DNA of 64,000 nucleotides from Bryopsis sp. KO-2023 (Eukaryota > Chlorophyta > Ulvophyceae > Bryopsidales > Bryopsidaceae): positions 3,286,001 to 3,350,000 of the forward strand of contig BSYQ01000001.1 in the NCBI GenBank assembly GCA_030272585.1. Direction: 5' to 3'. A model generated the notes under the pieces. That model made no database searches, had not been told where the DNA came from, and saw only the letters and a list, made by a program, of their open reading frames with translations. This document shows positions 51,232 to 61,331 of this stretch, one piece after another. The position numbers were made by a program, and so were the translations under genes. Each line of letters starts with the position of its first letter. Within the stretch, counting starts at the first letter, position 1.

Positions 51232-51651
51232 TGATAGTGAAGCTTGTGGGTGACGCAATAGTGGTCGGCTGTGTTGGTTGGATTCGTGATAACTTGCTGG
51301 CTAACGCAAGTATACTTGTGGGGTTTGTTGCTTTAGACAACTCTCTAGCTAGCGCGGTTGTGAACGCTACTAGAGCACTTGGTTGGGAAGTGATTGCGTC
51401 AGGCAAACACTTAACACACACACACACAAACACACACACAAGCGGGAACACACCAATCCCACGAATCCCGAGTTCTTACAAAGTAACTATGAATGTCAAA
51501 ACAACGAGTGGGCCTCTTAAGTACCCCTAAGTGTAGTACGCTGACGCATGCCCCAAACTCTGGGTCTAATCTGTCTTACTCGTGAACCCACATGCGTCAG
51601 CCACCCTCGGCTCTATCCCAAACTACCTCGTATAGCGCTAAAAGACTAACA
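51232..51651 (-). repeat. Element B' 3' LTR
   Basis: 420 bp, plus-strand ends TGATAG...CTAACA. Next to it on the right (51652-51668) is the C/G-rich polypurine tract of the minus strand. Confidence 0.95.
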
Positions 51652-51851
51652 TACGCCCCCCCCGCAAAAAGTGGGCGCCCACGCACACCAAAACACAAAG
51701 AAAAACAAAAACATAAAAACACAAACACAAAACTCACCCACTCCCATACCCACACCCAACTGTCTTGGACCTGTCTCTTGCTCTGCTCTGACGTCTCTGA
51801 CAGCTGCTGCACGCACACACTTGGTCGACGATAACTCCTTTTCCCTCCTCC

Positions 51852-53666
51852 TTAACGCTGTTCCTGCGCTTGCGCTTGCTGGATAGCACGCTGCTCCTGC
51901 GCATGCGCTTGCTGCACTGCACGATACCGGACACAGGGATCAAATGCGGCAGCCACCCTCTTGGACTTAAGGAATGGCAGATCCCTTGTGATGCCGGACA
52001 CCTTGAGCTGCCGCTTCACACACATGTTGCAGTGTGGCAACTTCTCGTGCTCAGCCGGGAACGGAGGGATTTCTTCGAACGTCGAGCGTGTCAGCTTCAA
52101 CATATGGGCAGGTAGAGAGAATGGGGAGACGGTGGCGATGGACTTGTTGTCCACTTCTGCGACCTTTTGGACCGCTGTGACGATGCGCCCCAGCATCGAG
52201 TATGCCAACCAGTGAGCATCACACACGAGGTGATACCCACAAGGAAGGACGGAATACTTCTTCTGCGTCAGCCGCTGAGCACTTGCCTGCATTGGGCTTC
52301 TCCCGCACCAAATGCACATGGGCAACTCGTGAAAGTGCCGGTTGCCGCGGTAATTTTGCAAGGCTCGGTCCCTGGGGTTGGTATATTGGACCTTCGGCCA
52401 TTTCTCTGACGCAGTGATGGGGTTGCAAGCCTCCTCGATATCCTCCCGTGACAGGTTCACTTCGCTGGGTGCAGCATCCACTTTGTCCTGAGCAGCCGCC
52501 CTTAATCTCCTGAGCTTAACCTTTTCTCGGAAAGCCCGAAGTGCTGCTTCTGTTGGAGCTAACTCCAACGGTGGATGGACCGCACGCTGAACCTCTGTCA
52601 CCTGGCTTGGCCCTTCATCATTCCTTATTTCCCCGTCCTCCAGTTCAGAACTAGGACCTTCGAGCCTAGGAGGTGGACTGCCGAAGTCAATTTCTTCGTT
52701 AAAATCCAAGTCCAAAAGCTCCTCCTCTCTCGTGTCGAATAAGTCCTCCCCCGGTGCTATTGCGGTAGCCTCATCTCCGGGAGTCTGAACTGTTGGTGCT
52801 GGTTGTGAGGGTGCTGGAGTCTTTAATGCGGCAGCCTTTAACTTGAGTAACAAGTGGGCTCTTGCTGCATCTCCAGGCATACGATCCCTCGGTGGCTCAC
52901 CACCTTCATCGTCACCGTCCTCTCGCCTTCTCTTTCCGTGTGGATCTGCATCCCTACACGGCGAGCTTGGACGTTTGTTTTTCCCTTTCCCCTTGCCCTT
53001 GCTTGAGCCTCCCGCATCATCGTCCTTGGACGGTTCCAGATCAAGTGTTGCGTTTGACAACAGAACTTGGACTTGGCGATCCAGTTCTTCTCGTACCCGT
53101 GGTGCTGGTACCGACGGGTTCAAACGCAGCATCTTGTCCGTTGTTTCGCTCTGCACTTGAAGTTTTTCAGAGCCGTCTCTGAGGGACTCTCCCAGCAAAT
53201 CGATCTGCAGCTCTTGTTCTGCCAATTCCTTCTTAAGGTTGTTGGCTGCTGCACTCCACGCGGTTGCTACAGCTCGCTGCAGCGTTTCCTCTACCGCGGT
53301 AAATCGATCCACCATTCCCCCGAGAGCTTGCTTGCGGAGGTCATTCTCACGATGGTTAGCCATCATGTGAGATTGGAACCGCTGCTTCTTCAGCTTCATG
53401 GCTTCCAATTTTTCCTCCAAGACCTTGGTCTTGTCCTCCGCTTCTTTCTTTTCCGCCTCCGCCTTTTCCTTGGCTTTCTCCGCTGCCTCCTTCGCAGCCT
53501 CAGCTGCTTTCGTCCGGTCACTCAACTCTGAGAGCTGCCGGGTTAAGGCCTCATTGTTCTGCAGCACTTCCTCTGCGGTCGACGTAAAGTGCTGCAGCTC
53601 CTCTTCTTTTTGAGCTACCTCCGCTTCCAACCTCGCAATAATTGCGGCGGGTGTGTCGGCAGCCAT
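51852..53666 (-). CDS. Element B' ORF3
   Basis: 604 aa from ATG 53666 (MAADTPAAII), differing from B ORF3 at a few residues (for example GGMVD for GGIVD, DTREE for DMREE). The coiled coil and all Cys/His positions of the zinc cluster are conserved. The frame is open 28 codons further upstream, but that extension differs from B. The conservation between copies suggests the protein is under selection. About 360-450 bases without a gene separate it from pol. Confidence 0.8.
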   Translation of the reverse strand: MAADTPAAIIARLEAEVAQKEEELQHFTSTAEEVLQNNEALTRQLSELSDRTKAAEAAKEAAEKAKEKAEAEKKEAEDKTKVLEEKLEAMKLKKQRFQSHMMANHRENDLRKQALGGMVDRFTAVEETLQRAVATAWSAAANNLKKELAEQELQIDLLGESLRDGSEKLQVQSETTDKMLRLNPSVPAPRVREELDRQVQVLLSNATLDLEPSKDDDAGGSSKGKGKGKNKRPSSPCRDADPHGKRRREDGDDEGGEPPRDRMPGDAARAHLLLKLKAAALKTPAPSQPAPTVQTPGDEATAIAPGEDLFDTREEELLDLDFNEEIDFGSPPPRLEGPSSELEDGEIRNDEGPSQVTEVQRAVHPPLELAPTEAALRAFREKVKLRRLRAAAQDKVDAAPSEVNLSREDIEEACNPITASEKWPKVQYTNPRDRALQNYRGNRHFHELPMCIWCGRSPMQASAQRLTQKKYSVLPCGYHLVCDAHWLAYSMLGRIVTAVQKVAEVDNKSIATVSPFSLPAHMLKLTRSTFEEIPPFPAEHEKLPHCNMCVKRQLKVSGITRDLPFLKSKRVAAAFDPCVRYRAVQQAHAQEQRAIQQAQAQEQR

Positions 53667-54115
53667 TATGTTCGTCGGAAAGAAAGAAATAACAACGGTT
53701 TGTGCGTCGTTAGACTCTTTTTCACTCAGGAGCTCGCTCCGTTCACACAAACACTAGGGCAAAATGGTTTGAGGGCTGCACTTATAAGGCTGGGTGACTC
53801 GTACACTTTCCTCGTTGGGTTATTGGGGTGAGACACCAACGTTTCGCTCGGTTGGAGTCTCGTCAAGACCACCTCAACACGTCACTTGATAGGGGTTTTC
53901 TCGGAACAACCACACTATCTCGAATGTGACATCGTTTGCCCGGTTTCTAAAGTACTACTGAAGCTACACTTACTGCGCCAGCCAAATAACTTAGGCACCT
54001 AACGCATTAAAGTTAAAGAGTTGGTTTGGAAGTCGACAGAGTTTTTCTAAGGTATCCTTTTTCGCGCCCCCTTGCTATAAGGAGTTCCACCTTAGCCATC
54101 AAACACTCTGTTTCC

Positions 54116-57100
54116 CTATTCTCTTCCTTTCTGCAACTCTTTTCTTTCTTTCTCTTTAAATGCGCGAAGTATATCTGGTGCGTTAACCAGATTAGCTTCA
54201 GGTTCCCAAGTAGCGTCAAGTAGATCGTATCCTTTCCACAGCACTAGGTATTCGCGATTGCGTTTACCTCTAGCCCTTAGGATATTTTCGACCTCATACT
54301 CTACTTCGCTACCAATCAACTCTCCTTCTGGAGGTTGTATCTGCCTGCTGTTATCACTCGAGGCGTGATAACGCTTGAACTTAGAAACATGAAACACTGG
54401 GTGAATGAGCCATGTTTCCGGAAGTTGAACTCTGTAAGCCACCTTTGATATTTTCTCCACAATTTCAAAGGGACCCACAAATCGACGGCGCAGTTTGGGA
54501 CTCACTTTGTTCAAAGCAGCCAACGGAATAAAACGGCTTTTTATCAGGACTTTATCCCCTTTCTCAAAAGCAATATCTTTCCTCTTCTTGTTTGCACTCA
54601 CACACATTCTGTGTTGTGCTCTAGAGTAATATGCTTTTGCGGTATCTAAGTCCTGTGCCATCCGTGCTACCATAGTCTTAACTGCTTCCACTTGAAATTG
54701 CGTTGCCGTCCCACCAATGTTTGGTGTTTCTGGATGGTACCCATACATCAAATATGCAGGTGCGAACCCTGTACTCGCATTCACTGCATTGTTTGCTGCA
54801 AACTCTGCTGTAGGTAAATACTCAACCCACTTATGGGGATACCTCTCAGCATATGGCCTTAGAAAATTTTCCAGAGTACGTATGGTAACCTCACTCTGCC
54901 CATCCGTCTGAGGGTGGTAAGCTGTACTCATACGAATCTCTGTACCCAGAGCTTTAAAAAGCGTCTGCCAGAACTTGCTGGTAAAGCGAGGGTCTCTATC
55001 AGACACAATCACTTTAGGTAGGCCATGGTTGCGGTAAACATGTTCGATAAAAAGTTGGGCGTATCCTGCAGCGGTAATCTCTTTAGTACATGGGGCGAAA
55101 TGCACAAACTTGGTAAGTCTATCGACAAAGACAGCTACAGCACTAAACCCATTGGATGCTGGTAGATCTGTCACCAAGTCAGTGGTAATCTGCTCCCACT
55201 TCCGCTCAGGTATTGGCAGGGGTTGAAGTAAGCCCATAGGCTTCTGTGTGTCAGCCTTTATTTGTTGGCACACAGGGCATTCGCGCACAAATGCCTTCAA
55301 CTCATTCATCCACCCCTTCCACCAATATCGCCGCGCTAGGATTTCTCCTGTTCGCGCTGGTCCTGTATGGCCGGCTGAAGGTGTCTCATGGCACTCCTTC
55401 ATGATCTTATTGCGCTGGCCTTTCGGAACCACCACTTTCTCGACTAATCCTCTCTTTGGGACCGTCCAGAGTATTCCCTCTCTGAGGAAATATCCCTCAA
55501 CTTCCTCGCCACTCTCAAGCTTCCGCAATATCTTCACCAAGGAGTTATCAGCTTGGAGGGCTTGTTTCCACTCGTCTTGGCTTGCTTGATGCACTTGCCA
55601 AGTGGAAATGTTCATCGCAGTTTCCACGGGCTTAGGAACACTGCGGGAGAGAGCATCTGCTAACACATTAGCCTTGCCTTTGATATAGGAGATCTTGGGG
55701 TTGATCGAAGTCAGGTACCCCGCCTCAAGCCATCTTGCTTGGGTTCTAGAAAGGTTCCTCTGCGACAAAATATGCGTCAGAGGTTGGTGGTCAGTGAACA
55801 CTGTTACTCCACCCGCACAACCTTCTAGATAATGTCTCCACTGCACCATCGCATAACATATTGCACACAACTCTTTGTCGTATGGTGCATAGTTAAGCTC
55901 GGCAGGCTTGAATCTACGTGAGAGGTAAGCTATTGGCTGTAGCCCCTCTCCGTGATCCTGTGTTAACACGGCACCGATGGCCTCATTCGACGCATCAGTG
56001 ATCACAGTGTAAGGCAGTGACGCATCTGGAAAAATAAGGACGGGAGCTTGACTTAAACGCTTTTTCAGTTCATTGAATGCGCCACGCTCCACCTGTCCCC
56101 ACCTCCAGGGATGGTCTTTTTTCACTAAGTCATGGAGTGGTCCAGCAACATGTGCAAACTGGGGAATGAATTTCCTGTAGTATGAAACCATTCCAAGGAA
56201 ACTACGTACATCGCTAACACTCTGTAGTTCCTTCCAGTCCTTCACTGCCTTCACTTTTTGTTCCTGTGGTTCTAACCCACTTCCGCTAATGCGGTAGCCA
56301 AGATAGTCTACTGTTGCGACAGCCAGCTCACTTTTACTTGCCTTAGCAAAAAGCTGATATTCTGCTAGTCGCGCCAGGACTTTCTCTAAGTGTTCGGCAT
56401 GCTGTTCCATGTTTTCAGAGAAGATGAGTATGTCATCAATAAAGACAACAACAAAATCATCTAAAAACTCTGCGAGTAGGTCTTGCACTAGAGTTTGGAA
56501 TTGCGCTGGGCAATTGGTTAGCCCAAAAGGCGCTACCAAAAACTCAAAGTGACCGTATCTCGTGCGGAACGCTGTTTTATCTGTATCAGATGGTCTTACT
56601 GGAAATTGCCAATAGCCTGATCGCAGATCTAACTTTGAGAACACTTTGGCTTTGAACACTCTATCCATCAATTCTTCTGGCAGGGGTAAAGGATATCGGT
56701 TTTTCACCGTCACCTTATTGATCCACCTGTAATCCACACACATCCTTAAGCCTCCATCCTTTTTCGGTACAAATAGGATTGGCGCGCCCCAAGGGGACTC
56801 GGATGGTTTGACTTTCTTCTGTTCCAGAAGGTAGTCCACTTGTGCTTTCACTTCATCCAGCTCTGCTGGTGAAAGCTTGTATATTGGACGATGGATAGGT
56901 GTTGGATCCTCCAGGTCTATCTTAAACTCATGACCTTTTCTCTTTGGAGGGATCCCCGGGGGTAAATCACGAGGGAACACACCACGGTGTGTTTCTACCA
57001 CCTTTTTAATTTCGGCAGGGGTGTCTGAACGAATAAGTTTGCCAATCTCATCCTCAGTGTTGAATGGCTGTGTTCGCTCTATTGCGTCAGGCAATTCATG

Positions 57101-58117
57101 TTGGCCTAAAGCTTTCTCTTCAGACTCTTGCACTACAACCATGAATGCTGTCTCTGTTTTGAGATGACGCATCATTCTCTTAGCTGAACACTCAGTCACT
57201 GGCACTTCTTGCAGTATCGACTGTACTTTTCGTTCAGGTTCAATACTCTCTTGGGTTGGATGACGCAACGGGAGATGAAACACTTGGCTGTTTTTGCAAA
57301 CTGAAATCTCATTCTGCTGAAAGTCTATGCGGGGATTTTCTTTCTGCAACCAAGGCATGCCCAATATTAGGTCATAACCAAGGTCTGGGAACAGATCCGC
57401 TTTCATTTTGCACTTCAGCCCTCCTATCTTTACTCGGAGGTTATTACAGCTGCCAGCCAGTTCTTTAATATCTCCGTTTGCCAACATTGCTCTCTTTGAG
57501 CTTGGTGTAATTGACAACCCGAGATCACGCGCTACCTTATCATTGATATAGTTTGCGGTACTTCCACAATCAATGAATGCATAAAGGTCCGTGGTCTTGA
57601 TCCGTGCTTTTACTTCGTACCCTCTCACAGGCACTTCTTGAATTTTTAACAGAGGGCATGTGTCACCCTTGGTTGACGAAGTTGATCGAACTTCTGACAC
57701 ATTAACTCGCTCTGTGGTAGACCGCTGGGTTGTTTCTGACCCACTATCGTCTACGTCTGCAGGCAGGGACTCCTGTAGACTACTCTGTGACTCCAATGAG
57801 CCCACAGATTCACTAACAGAGGGAAGAGATGTAGATGACGCATGAGGCGCGTCCATCTCATCCGGTGTGCTTTCCTTCTGTTCATTTTTCCAATCGCAGT
57901 TGTCATGTGCCGATTGGGTAGATGTGGAGAGTGTCTCTGTTCTCTCTTCACGCGGTGTACTAGTCCGCTCCTCAGGTTTTCCGCTGTGAGTACAAACCTT
58001 TTTCGAGGCACCTACTTTTGATCTTAGCTTCCTACGCCGCCTACGAACTCTGTTTCGCTTACGACGTTTGCGTCGGCCAGGCTCAGACGAAGCAGTTTCC
58101 TGCCTGGCGGTCAGTTT
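54116..58117 (-). CDS. pol: Element B' Pol polyprotein
   Basis: The -1 frame begins at the frameshift heptamer; the first ATG is at 57856. The order is as in B: basic linker, protease with FIDCGSTANY, reverse transcriptase with FIDD, RNase H with VITDASNEAIG (Asp present, unlike B), integrase and chromodomain YLVLWKGYDLLDATWEP. A few substitutions separate it from B (for example VDYLLEQKKV for VNYLLEQKKI). No stop or frameshift is seen, so this is probably a functional copy. Confidence 0.94.
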   Translation of the reverse strand, partial: KLTARQETASSEPGRRKRRKRNRVRRRRRKLRSKVGASKKVCTHSGKPEERTSTPREERTETLSTSTQSAHDNCDWKNEQKESTPDEMDAPHASSTSLPSVSESVGSLESQSSLQESLPADVDDSGSETTQRSTTERVNVSEVRSTSSTKGDTCPLLKIQEVPVRGYEVKARIKTTDLYAFIDCGSTANYINDKVARDLGLSITPSSKRAMLANGDIKELAGSCNNLRVKIGGLKCKMKADLFPDLGYDLILGMPWLQKENPRIDFQQNEISVCKNSQVFHLPLRHPTQESIEPERKVQSILQEVPVTECSAKRMMRHLKTETAFMVVVQESEEKALGQHELPDAIERTQPFNTEDEIGKLIRSDTPAEIKKVVETHRGVFPRDLPPGIPPKRKGHEFKIDLEDPTPIHRPIYKLSPAELDEVKAQVDYLLEQKKVKPSESPWGAPILFVPKKDGGLRMCVDYRWINKVTVKNRYPLPLPEELMDRVFKAKVFSKLDLRSGYWQFPVRPSDTDKTAFRTRYGHFEFLVAPFGLTNCPAQFQTLVQDLLAEFLDDFVVVFIDDILIFSENMEQHAEHLEKVLARLAEYQLFAKASKSELAVATVDYLGYRISGSGLEPQEQKVKAVKDWKELQSVSDVRSFLGMVSYYRKFIPQFAHVAGPLHDLVKKDHPWRWGQVERGAFNELKKRLSQAPVLIFPDASLPYTVITDASNEAIGAVLTQDHGEGLQPIAYLSRRFKPAELNYAPYDKELCAICYAMVQWRHYLEGCAGGVTVFTDHQPLTHILSQRNLSRTQARWLEAGYLTSINPKISYIKGKANVLADALSRSVPKPVETAMNISTWQVHQASQDEWKQALQADNSLVKILRKLESGEEVEGYFLREGILWTVPKRGLVEKVVVPKGQRNKIMKECHETPSAGHTGPARTGEILARRYWWKGWMNELKAFVRECPVCQQIKADTQKPMGLLQPLPIPERKWEQITTDLVTDLPASNGFSAVAVFVDRLTKFVHFAPCTKEITAAGYAQLFIEHVYRNHGLPKVIVSDRDPRFTSKFWQTLFKALGTEIRMSTAYHPQTDGQSEVTIRTLENFLRPYAERYPHKWVEYLPTAEFAANNAVNASTGFAPAYLMYGYHPETPNIGGTATQFQVEAVKTMVARMAQDLDTAKAYYSRAQHRMCVSANKKRKDIAFEKGDKVLIKSRFIPLAALNKVSPKLRRRFVGPFEIVEKISKVAYRVQLPETWLIHPVFHVSKFKRYHASSDNSRQIQPPEGELIGSEVEYEVENILRARGKRNREYLVLWKGYDLLDATWEPEANLVNAPDILRAFKEKERKELQKGRE

Positions 58118-58120
58118 AAC
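58076..58120 (-). promoter_or_regulatory. Element B' predicted -1 ribosomal frameshift site
   Basis: The minus strand has GTTAAAC (58114-58120), stop TGA (58111-58113), a 5-base spacer and the 7-bp stem GCCAGGC/GCCTGGC (58102-58108 with 58076-58082), identical to B. Confidence 0.8.
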
Positions 58121-60762
58121 ATTTTTTTTACATCAGGGAGGTTTTTCACCTCCTCTAACCTAGGACATTGCCTCACGGGATGACCCCTCTTTCCACAAAG
58201 ATAACAATGATATCCCCCACCCCCCTGGGGGTTCTGTCTTCCCTGATTGGCTTGTCCTCTTCCACGGTTACCACCACCGCGTCCACGTCCACCACCACCA
58301 CGTCCTCCTCCTCTACCTTGTTGCTGTTGCTGCTGCTGTTGTACTCCTGCGGCAGCTTGTGGTGGTGCTTGGGCTGGTGGTGTAGGGTTCTGCTGCTGCT
58401 GACCCTGATTCTGGCCTTTCTTCTTTCTTCCACCACGCCAGACTCCTTTCTTTTTCTGATTGGTCTGCCCTCCTTGGCCTTGTGTTCCAACTCCCAGGGC
58501 TTCCAATCGTTCGGCGGATATGATGGCAGCCTCGACATCGCGAGGTACCGTTGCAGCGACTAACTTCTGAACTTCACTCTTAAGTCCATCCACGAAGAGC
58601 AAATACTGGTGATCCTCTTCGAGGTCTGGAATCCTCAAGACTAACCGCTGAAACTCTTTTACAAACTGTTTCACGGTTCCAGTCTGCTTGAGTTTGTGGA
58701 GGTCACGCCACGCTTCATCTCGATCACTAGAGAATTCGAAAGCTGTAGCTAAGCCATCCATGAAGTCCATCCAGTCACGGAAGGGTGGTCTTTCACCTCG
58801 GTGAATTTTCAATTCTTGCATCGTTAACCAATCCGAGGCAGCCCCATAAAGGTTAGTGGCCATAATCGATTGCCACTGTGCTTCATGCACTCCGCAGGTT
58901 CTCAAGTACCGCGTCATGAGCACTTGCCATTTACGGGCTTTTGGTTCTCCACTTCCGTTAAATGCGCGAGGCATCTGCAACTTGACGGTGCTAGGCAACC
59001 ACTGTCCTTGCCTAGGAGGTCCTGGGCCTGCTGGTCCAGCGCCACCTCCACCTCCACCTCCACCAGGAGGTCCACCGGGAGGTCCACCGCCTCCACCATC
59101 TCCACCGCCGCCACCACCCCCTCCGCCATCAGGCGCACCTGGAATGCGGGAAGGTGGGCGGTTTCGTCTGTCGCGGTAATCATCACCGCCATCATCATCT
59201 GGGTCGTCATCACCAGGGTCTCCAAAGTTACCTCGCATGCGAGGAACTCGACTGGGTCCACCAGTAGACTCATATGAACCAAGTGCAGCAAAGGGATTGT
59301 TTTCTACCCTTGCTCCCAATGCACTTAACCCAAGTCCCAATCTTCCAGTACGTGTGGGGATCTGCATGGGTTCTTTTCCTTTCTCTTCTCTGACCTGTGC
59401 CTTAGCACGTTCAAGGTCAATTTGATATAATACTTCTGCTGAGGAGAGAACTCTTGGGTTAGTTCGTGTGGGTCGACGTGATCCATCGGCAGAGTCGGGT
59501 TCTGAGATGCGTATACCAGGCTGAGCTCTTGTACTTGGAGGTATCAATTGAGGGAATGTGAAATCAGCGTCTGGTGCGCTGTCCACTGCAGTGCATGGTG
59601 GTGCTTCTGCAGCAACAATTTCACCCTCCTCGACCTGTACTGCTGGAGGAGCCGGTATTGTTGAGGTTCCTGCCCCAACCATTCCTACCGCGAAGCTCTG
59701 GTCTAGTGGCGGCCATGATGCAGCCAACTGCTTTACTGATTTCTTCGGCAGCGGCATCCCAAAGGCTGAGTCCTCAGGCTCAGGGGAAGTTGATTCTTCT
59801 CGCTCTGGTGATACTGCTCGAGCATCACTTCCACTTTGGGCACTCTGACTTCCGCCACTCACATCCTCCATGCTTTGTTCCAGGCCAGATAATCTTAAGG
59901 CAACCACATCAGCTGCATCTTGCTGCTGATCCCAGGTCTTGGATGCCTTTTTCTCCAAGGCAATCAAATCTTTTTGAATTGCTACTCTTGAGCTCTGCAA
60001 ACGCTTCACCTCAGCACCTTGTTTGTGCAAGGACTCCCGAAACAATTCTAGGGTCCGTTCGACTTTTTCGTTGGAATCCGCAACAGTTCCTAATAAGCCT
60101 TCAATTCTCCGCCCCTGTACAAGGGATAACTCGGAGAGTTGTTTTAACTGAAGTGCTGATGCTTCAGTTGCTTCTTTTAGGTCAGCAAAACGAGAGTCCG
60201 CTAGAATGTCTGCGGCATCCATTCTCCTCGTTATTGCATCCACAGAAGCTTTAATCTCGGCTCTTTCTTTTCTATGGTCGATATCTTGGCGTAATAGCCT
60301 TTGCTCGTATCGACTATGTTGAGCCGCTACTGACTCCAGCTTCTCCTGTTGCGACACCACTGCATGCTGTGTGGCCTCAACCTGTTGCGCATGCTGGTGC
60401 TGTGTTTCCAGCGCCTGCCCGATCACCTCTGATGCGCCAGCCAGTTGGTTCGACACAGAGGCCTCAGTATGGGCTAGCCTCTGCCCCAGTGTCTGGTCAA
60501 CTTGCTGCAGGTGACCCCTTAGCCCGTGGGCTAAATCGTCCACACGGTCATGGACCGCATCCACATCCTCTCTTAAGGCTTCCGCATCAGCTCCCATGTC
60601 TATGTCGACAGCTGCTTGCTGGACATTGTGGATGTTCTGGACGTTTATTTGTTGGTACACAACATTGGGTGCGTCAGGCAATTCCTCATCGAACTCAGGT
60701 TCAATCCCTGGCTCTTCAACTTGAGGCTCGCGCACTGCCAATGCGTGTTCACGGTCAGCCAT
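58111..60762 (-). CDS. gag: Element B' Gag
   Basis: 883 codons including the stop, the same layout as B Gag: N-terminal coiled coil, Ser/Pro/Glu-rich linker, Gly/Pro run, capsid-like region, RGG-type segment and CCHC knuckle CYLCGKRGHPVRQC. It differs from B at scattered positions (HTEA for HAEA, EDVSG for GDVSG, VQKLVA for VRQLVA). It starts at ATG 60762. Confidence 0.93.
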   Translation of the reverse strand: MADREHALAVREPQVEEPGIEPEFDEELPDAPNVVYQQINVQNIHNVQQAAVDIDMGADAEALREDVDAVHDRVDDLAHGLRGHLQQVDQTLGQRLAHTEASVSNQLAGASEVIGQALETQHQHAQQVEATQHAVVSQQEKLESVAAQHSRYEQRLLRQDIDHRKERAEIKASVDAITRRMDAADILADSRFADLKEATEASALQLKQLSELSLVQGRRIEGLLGTVADSNEKVERTLELFRESLHKQGAEVKRLQSSRVAIQKDLIALEKKASKTWDQQQDAADVVALRLSGLEQSMEDVSGGSQSAQSGSDARAVSPEREESTSPEPEDSAFGMPLPKKSVKQLAASWPPLDQSFAVGMVGAGTSTIPAPPAVQVEEGEIVAAEAPPCTAVDSAPDADFTFPQLIPPSTRAQPGIRISEPDSADGSRRPTRTNPRVLSSAEVLYQIDLERAKAQVREEKGKEPMQIPTRTGRLGLGLSALGARVENNPFAALGSYESTGGPSRVPRMRGNFGDPGDDDPDDDGGDDYRDRRNRPPSRIPGAPDGGGGGGGGGDGGGGGPPGGPPGGGGGGGGAGPAGPGPPRQGQWLPSTVKLQMPRAFNGSGEPKARKWQVLMTRYLRTCGVHEAQWQSIMATNLYGAASDWLTMQELKIHRGERPPFRDWMDFMDGLATAFEFSSDRDEAWRDLHKLKQTGTVKQFVKEFQRLVLRIPDLEEDHQYLLFVDGLKSEVQKLVAATVPRDVEAAIISAERLEALGVGTQGQGGQTNQKKKGVWRGGRKKKGQNQGQQQQNPTPPAQAPPQAAAGVQQQQQQQQGRGGGRGGGGRGRGGGNRGRGQANQGRQNPQGGGGYHCYLCGKRGHPVRQCPRLEEVKNLPDVKKMLN

Positions 60763-60892
60763 GTCTCTCAGCCACTATTTGGGAGTACTCAACAACCACG
60801 GTTGGAGTTTCTCTCTACCAAACAAACAAACAAAAACGTTTGTTGCGCCACGTTCACAAGTTTCGATCTCAAGAACTTAAAGTTCTTGCCTC

Positions 60893-60904
60893 GCTCCGAA
60901 ACCA
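60893..60904 (-). promoter_or_regulatory. Element B' primer-binding site
   Basis: The minus strand reads TGGTTTCGGAGC, two bases after the 5' LTR end CTATCA. The following leader again has the CAAGAACTTTAAGTTCTTG palindrome (plus strand about 60870-60888). Confidence 0.75.
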
Positions 60905-60906
60905 AT

Positions 60907-61326
60907 TGATAGTGAAGCTTGTGGGTGACGCAATAGTGGTCGGCTGTGTTGGTTGGATTCGTGATAACTTGCTGGCTAACGCAAGTATACTTGTGGGGTT
61001 TGTTGCTTTAGACAACTCTCTAGCTAGCGCGGTTGTGAACGCTACTAGAGCACTTGGTTGGGAAGTGATTGCGTCAGGCAAACACTTAACACACACACAC
61101 ACAAACACACACACAAGCGGGAACACACCAATCCCACGAATCCCGAGTTCTTACAAAGTAACTATGAATGTCAAAACAACGAGTGGGCCTCTTAAGTACC
61201 CCTAAGTGTAGTACGCTGACGCATGCCCCAAACTCTGGGTCTAATCTGTCTTACTCGTGAACCCACATGCGTCAGCCACCCTCGGCTCTATCCCAAACTA
61301 CCTCGTATAGCGCTAAAAGACTAACA
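60907..61326 (-). repeat. Element B' 5' LTR
   Basis: 420 bp, identical by eye to 51232-51651. It is followed by the target duplication TAACC (61327-61331). Confidence 0.95.
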
Positions 61327-61331
61327 TAACC

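Larger units (their letters stand above)
51232..61326 (-). mobile_element. Element B': second copy of family B, intact genes
   Basis: LTRs at 51232-51651 and 60907-61326 (420 bp each, no difference seen) are flanked by TAACC (51227-51231 and 61327-61331). Gene order on the minus strand is as in B: primer site 60893-60904, gag, -1 frameshift site, pol, ORF3. The LTR differs from that of B by small changes near the R region (TTCATAGTTACTTTG in place of TTCTATTCTATTCTAG). All frames are open and the RNase H Asp is kept, so B' is the best candidate for a working copy. It lies in inverted orientation to B, 10.5 kb away. Confidence 0.96.

Noticed and set aside
50303..51451. A 382-aa fusion protein starting MFPLVCVFVCVC
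   Set aside because: Its first ~70 codons are LTR sequence of B' read by chance into the pol remnant of F; no such start exists in the intact element E.
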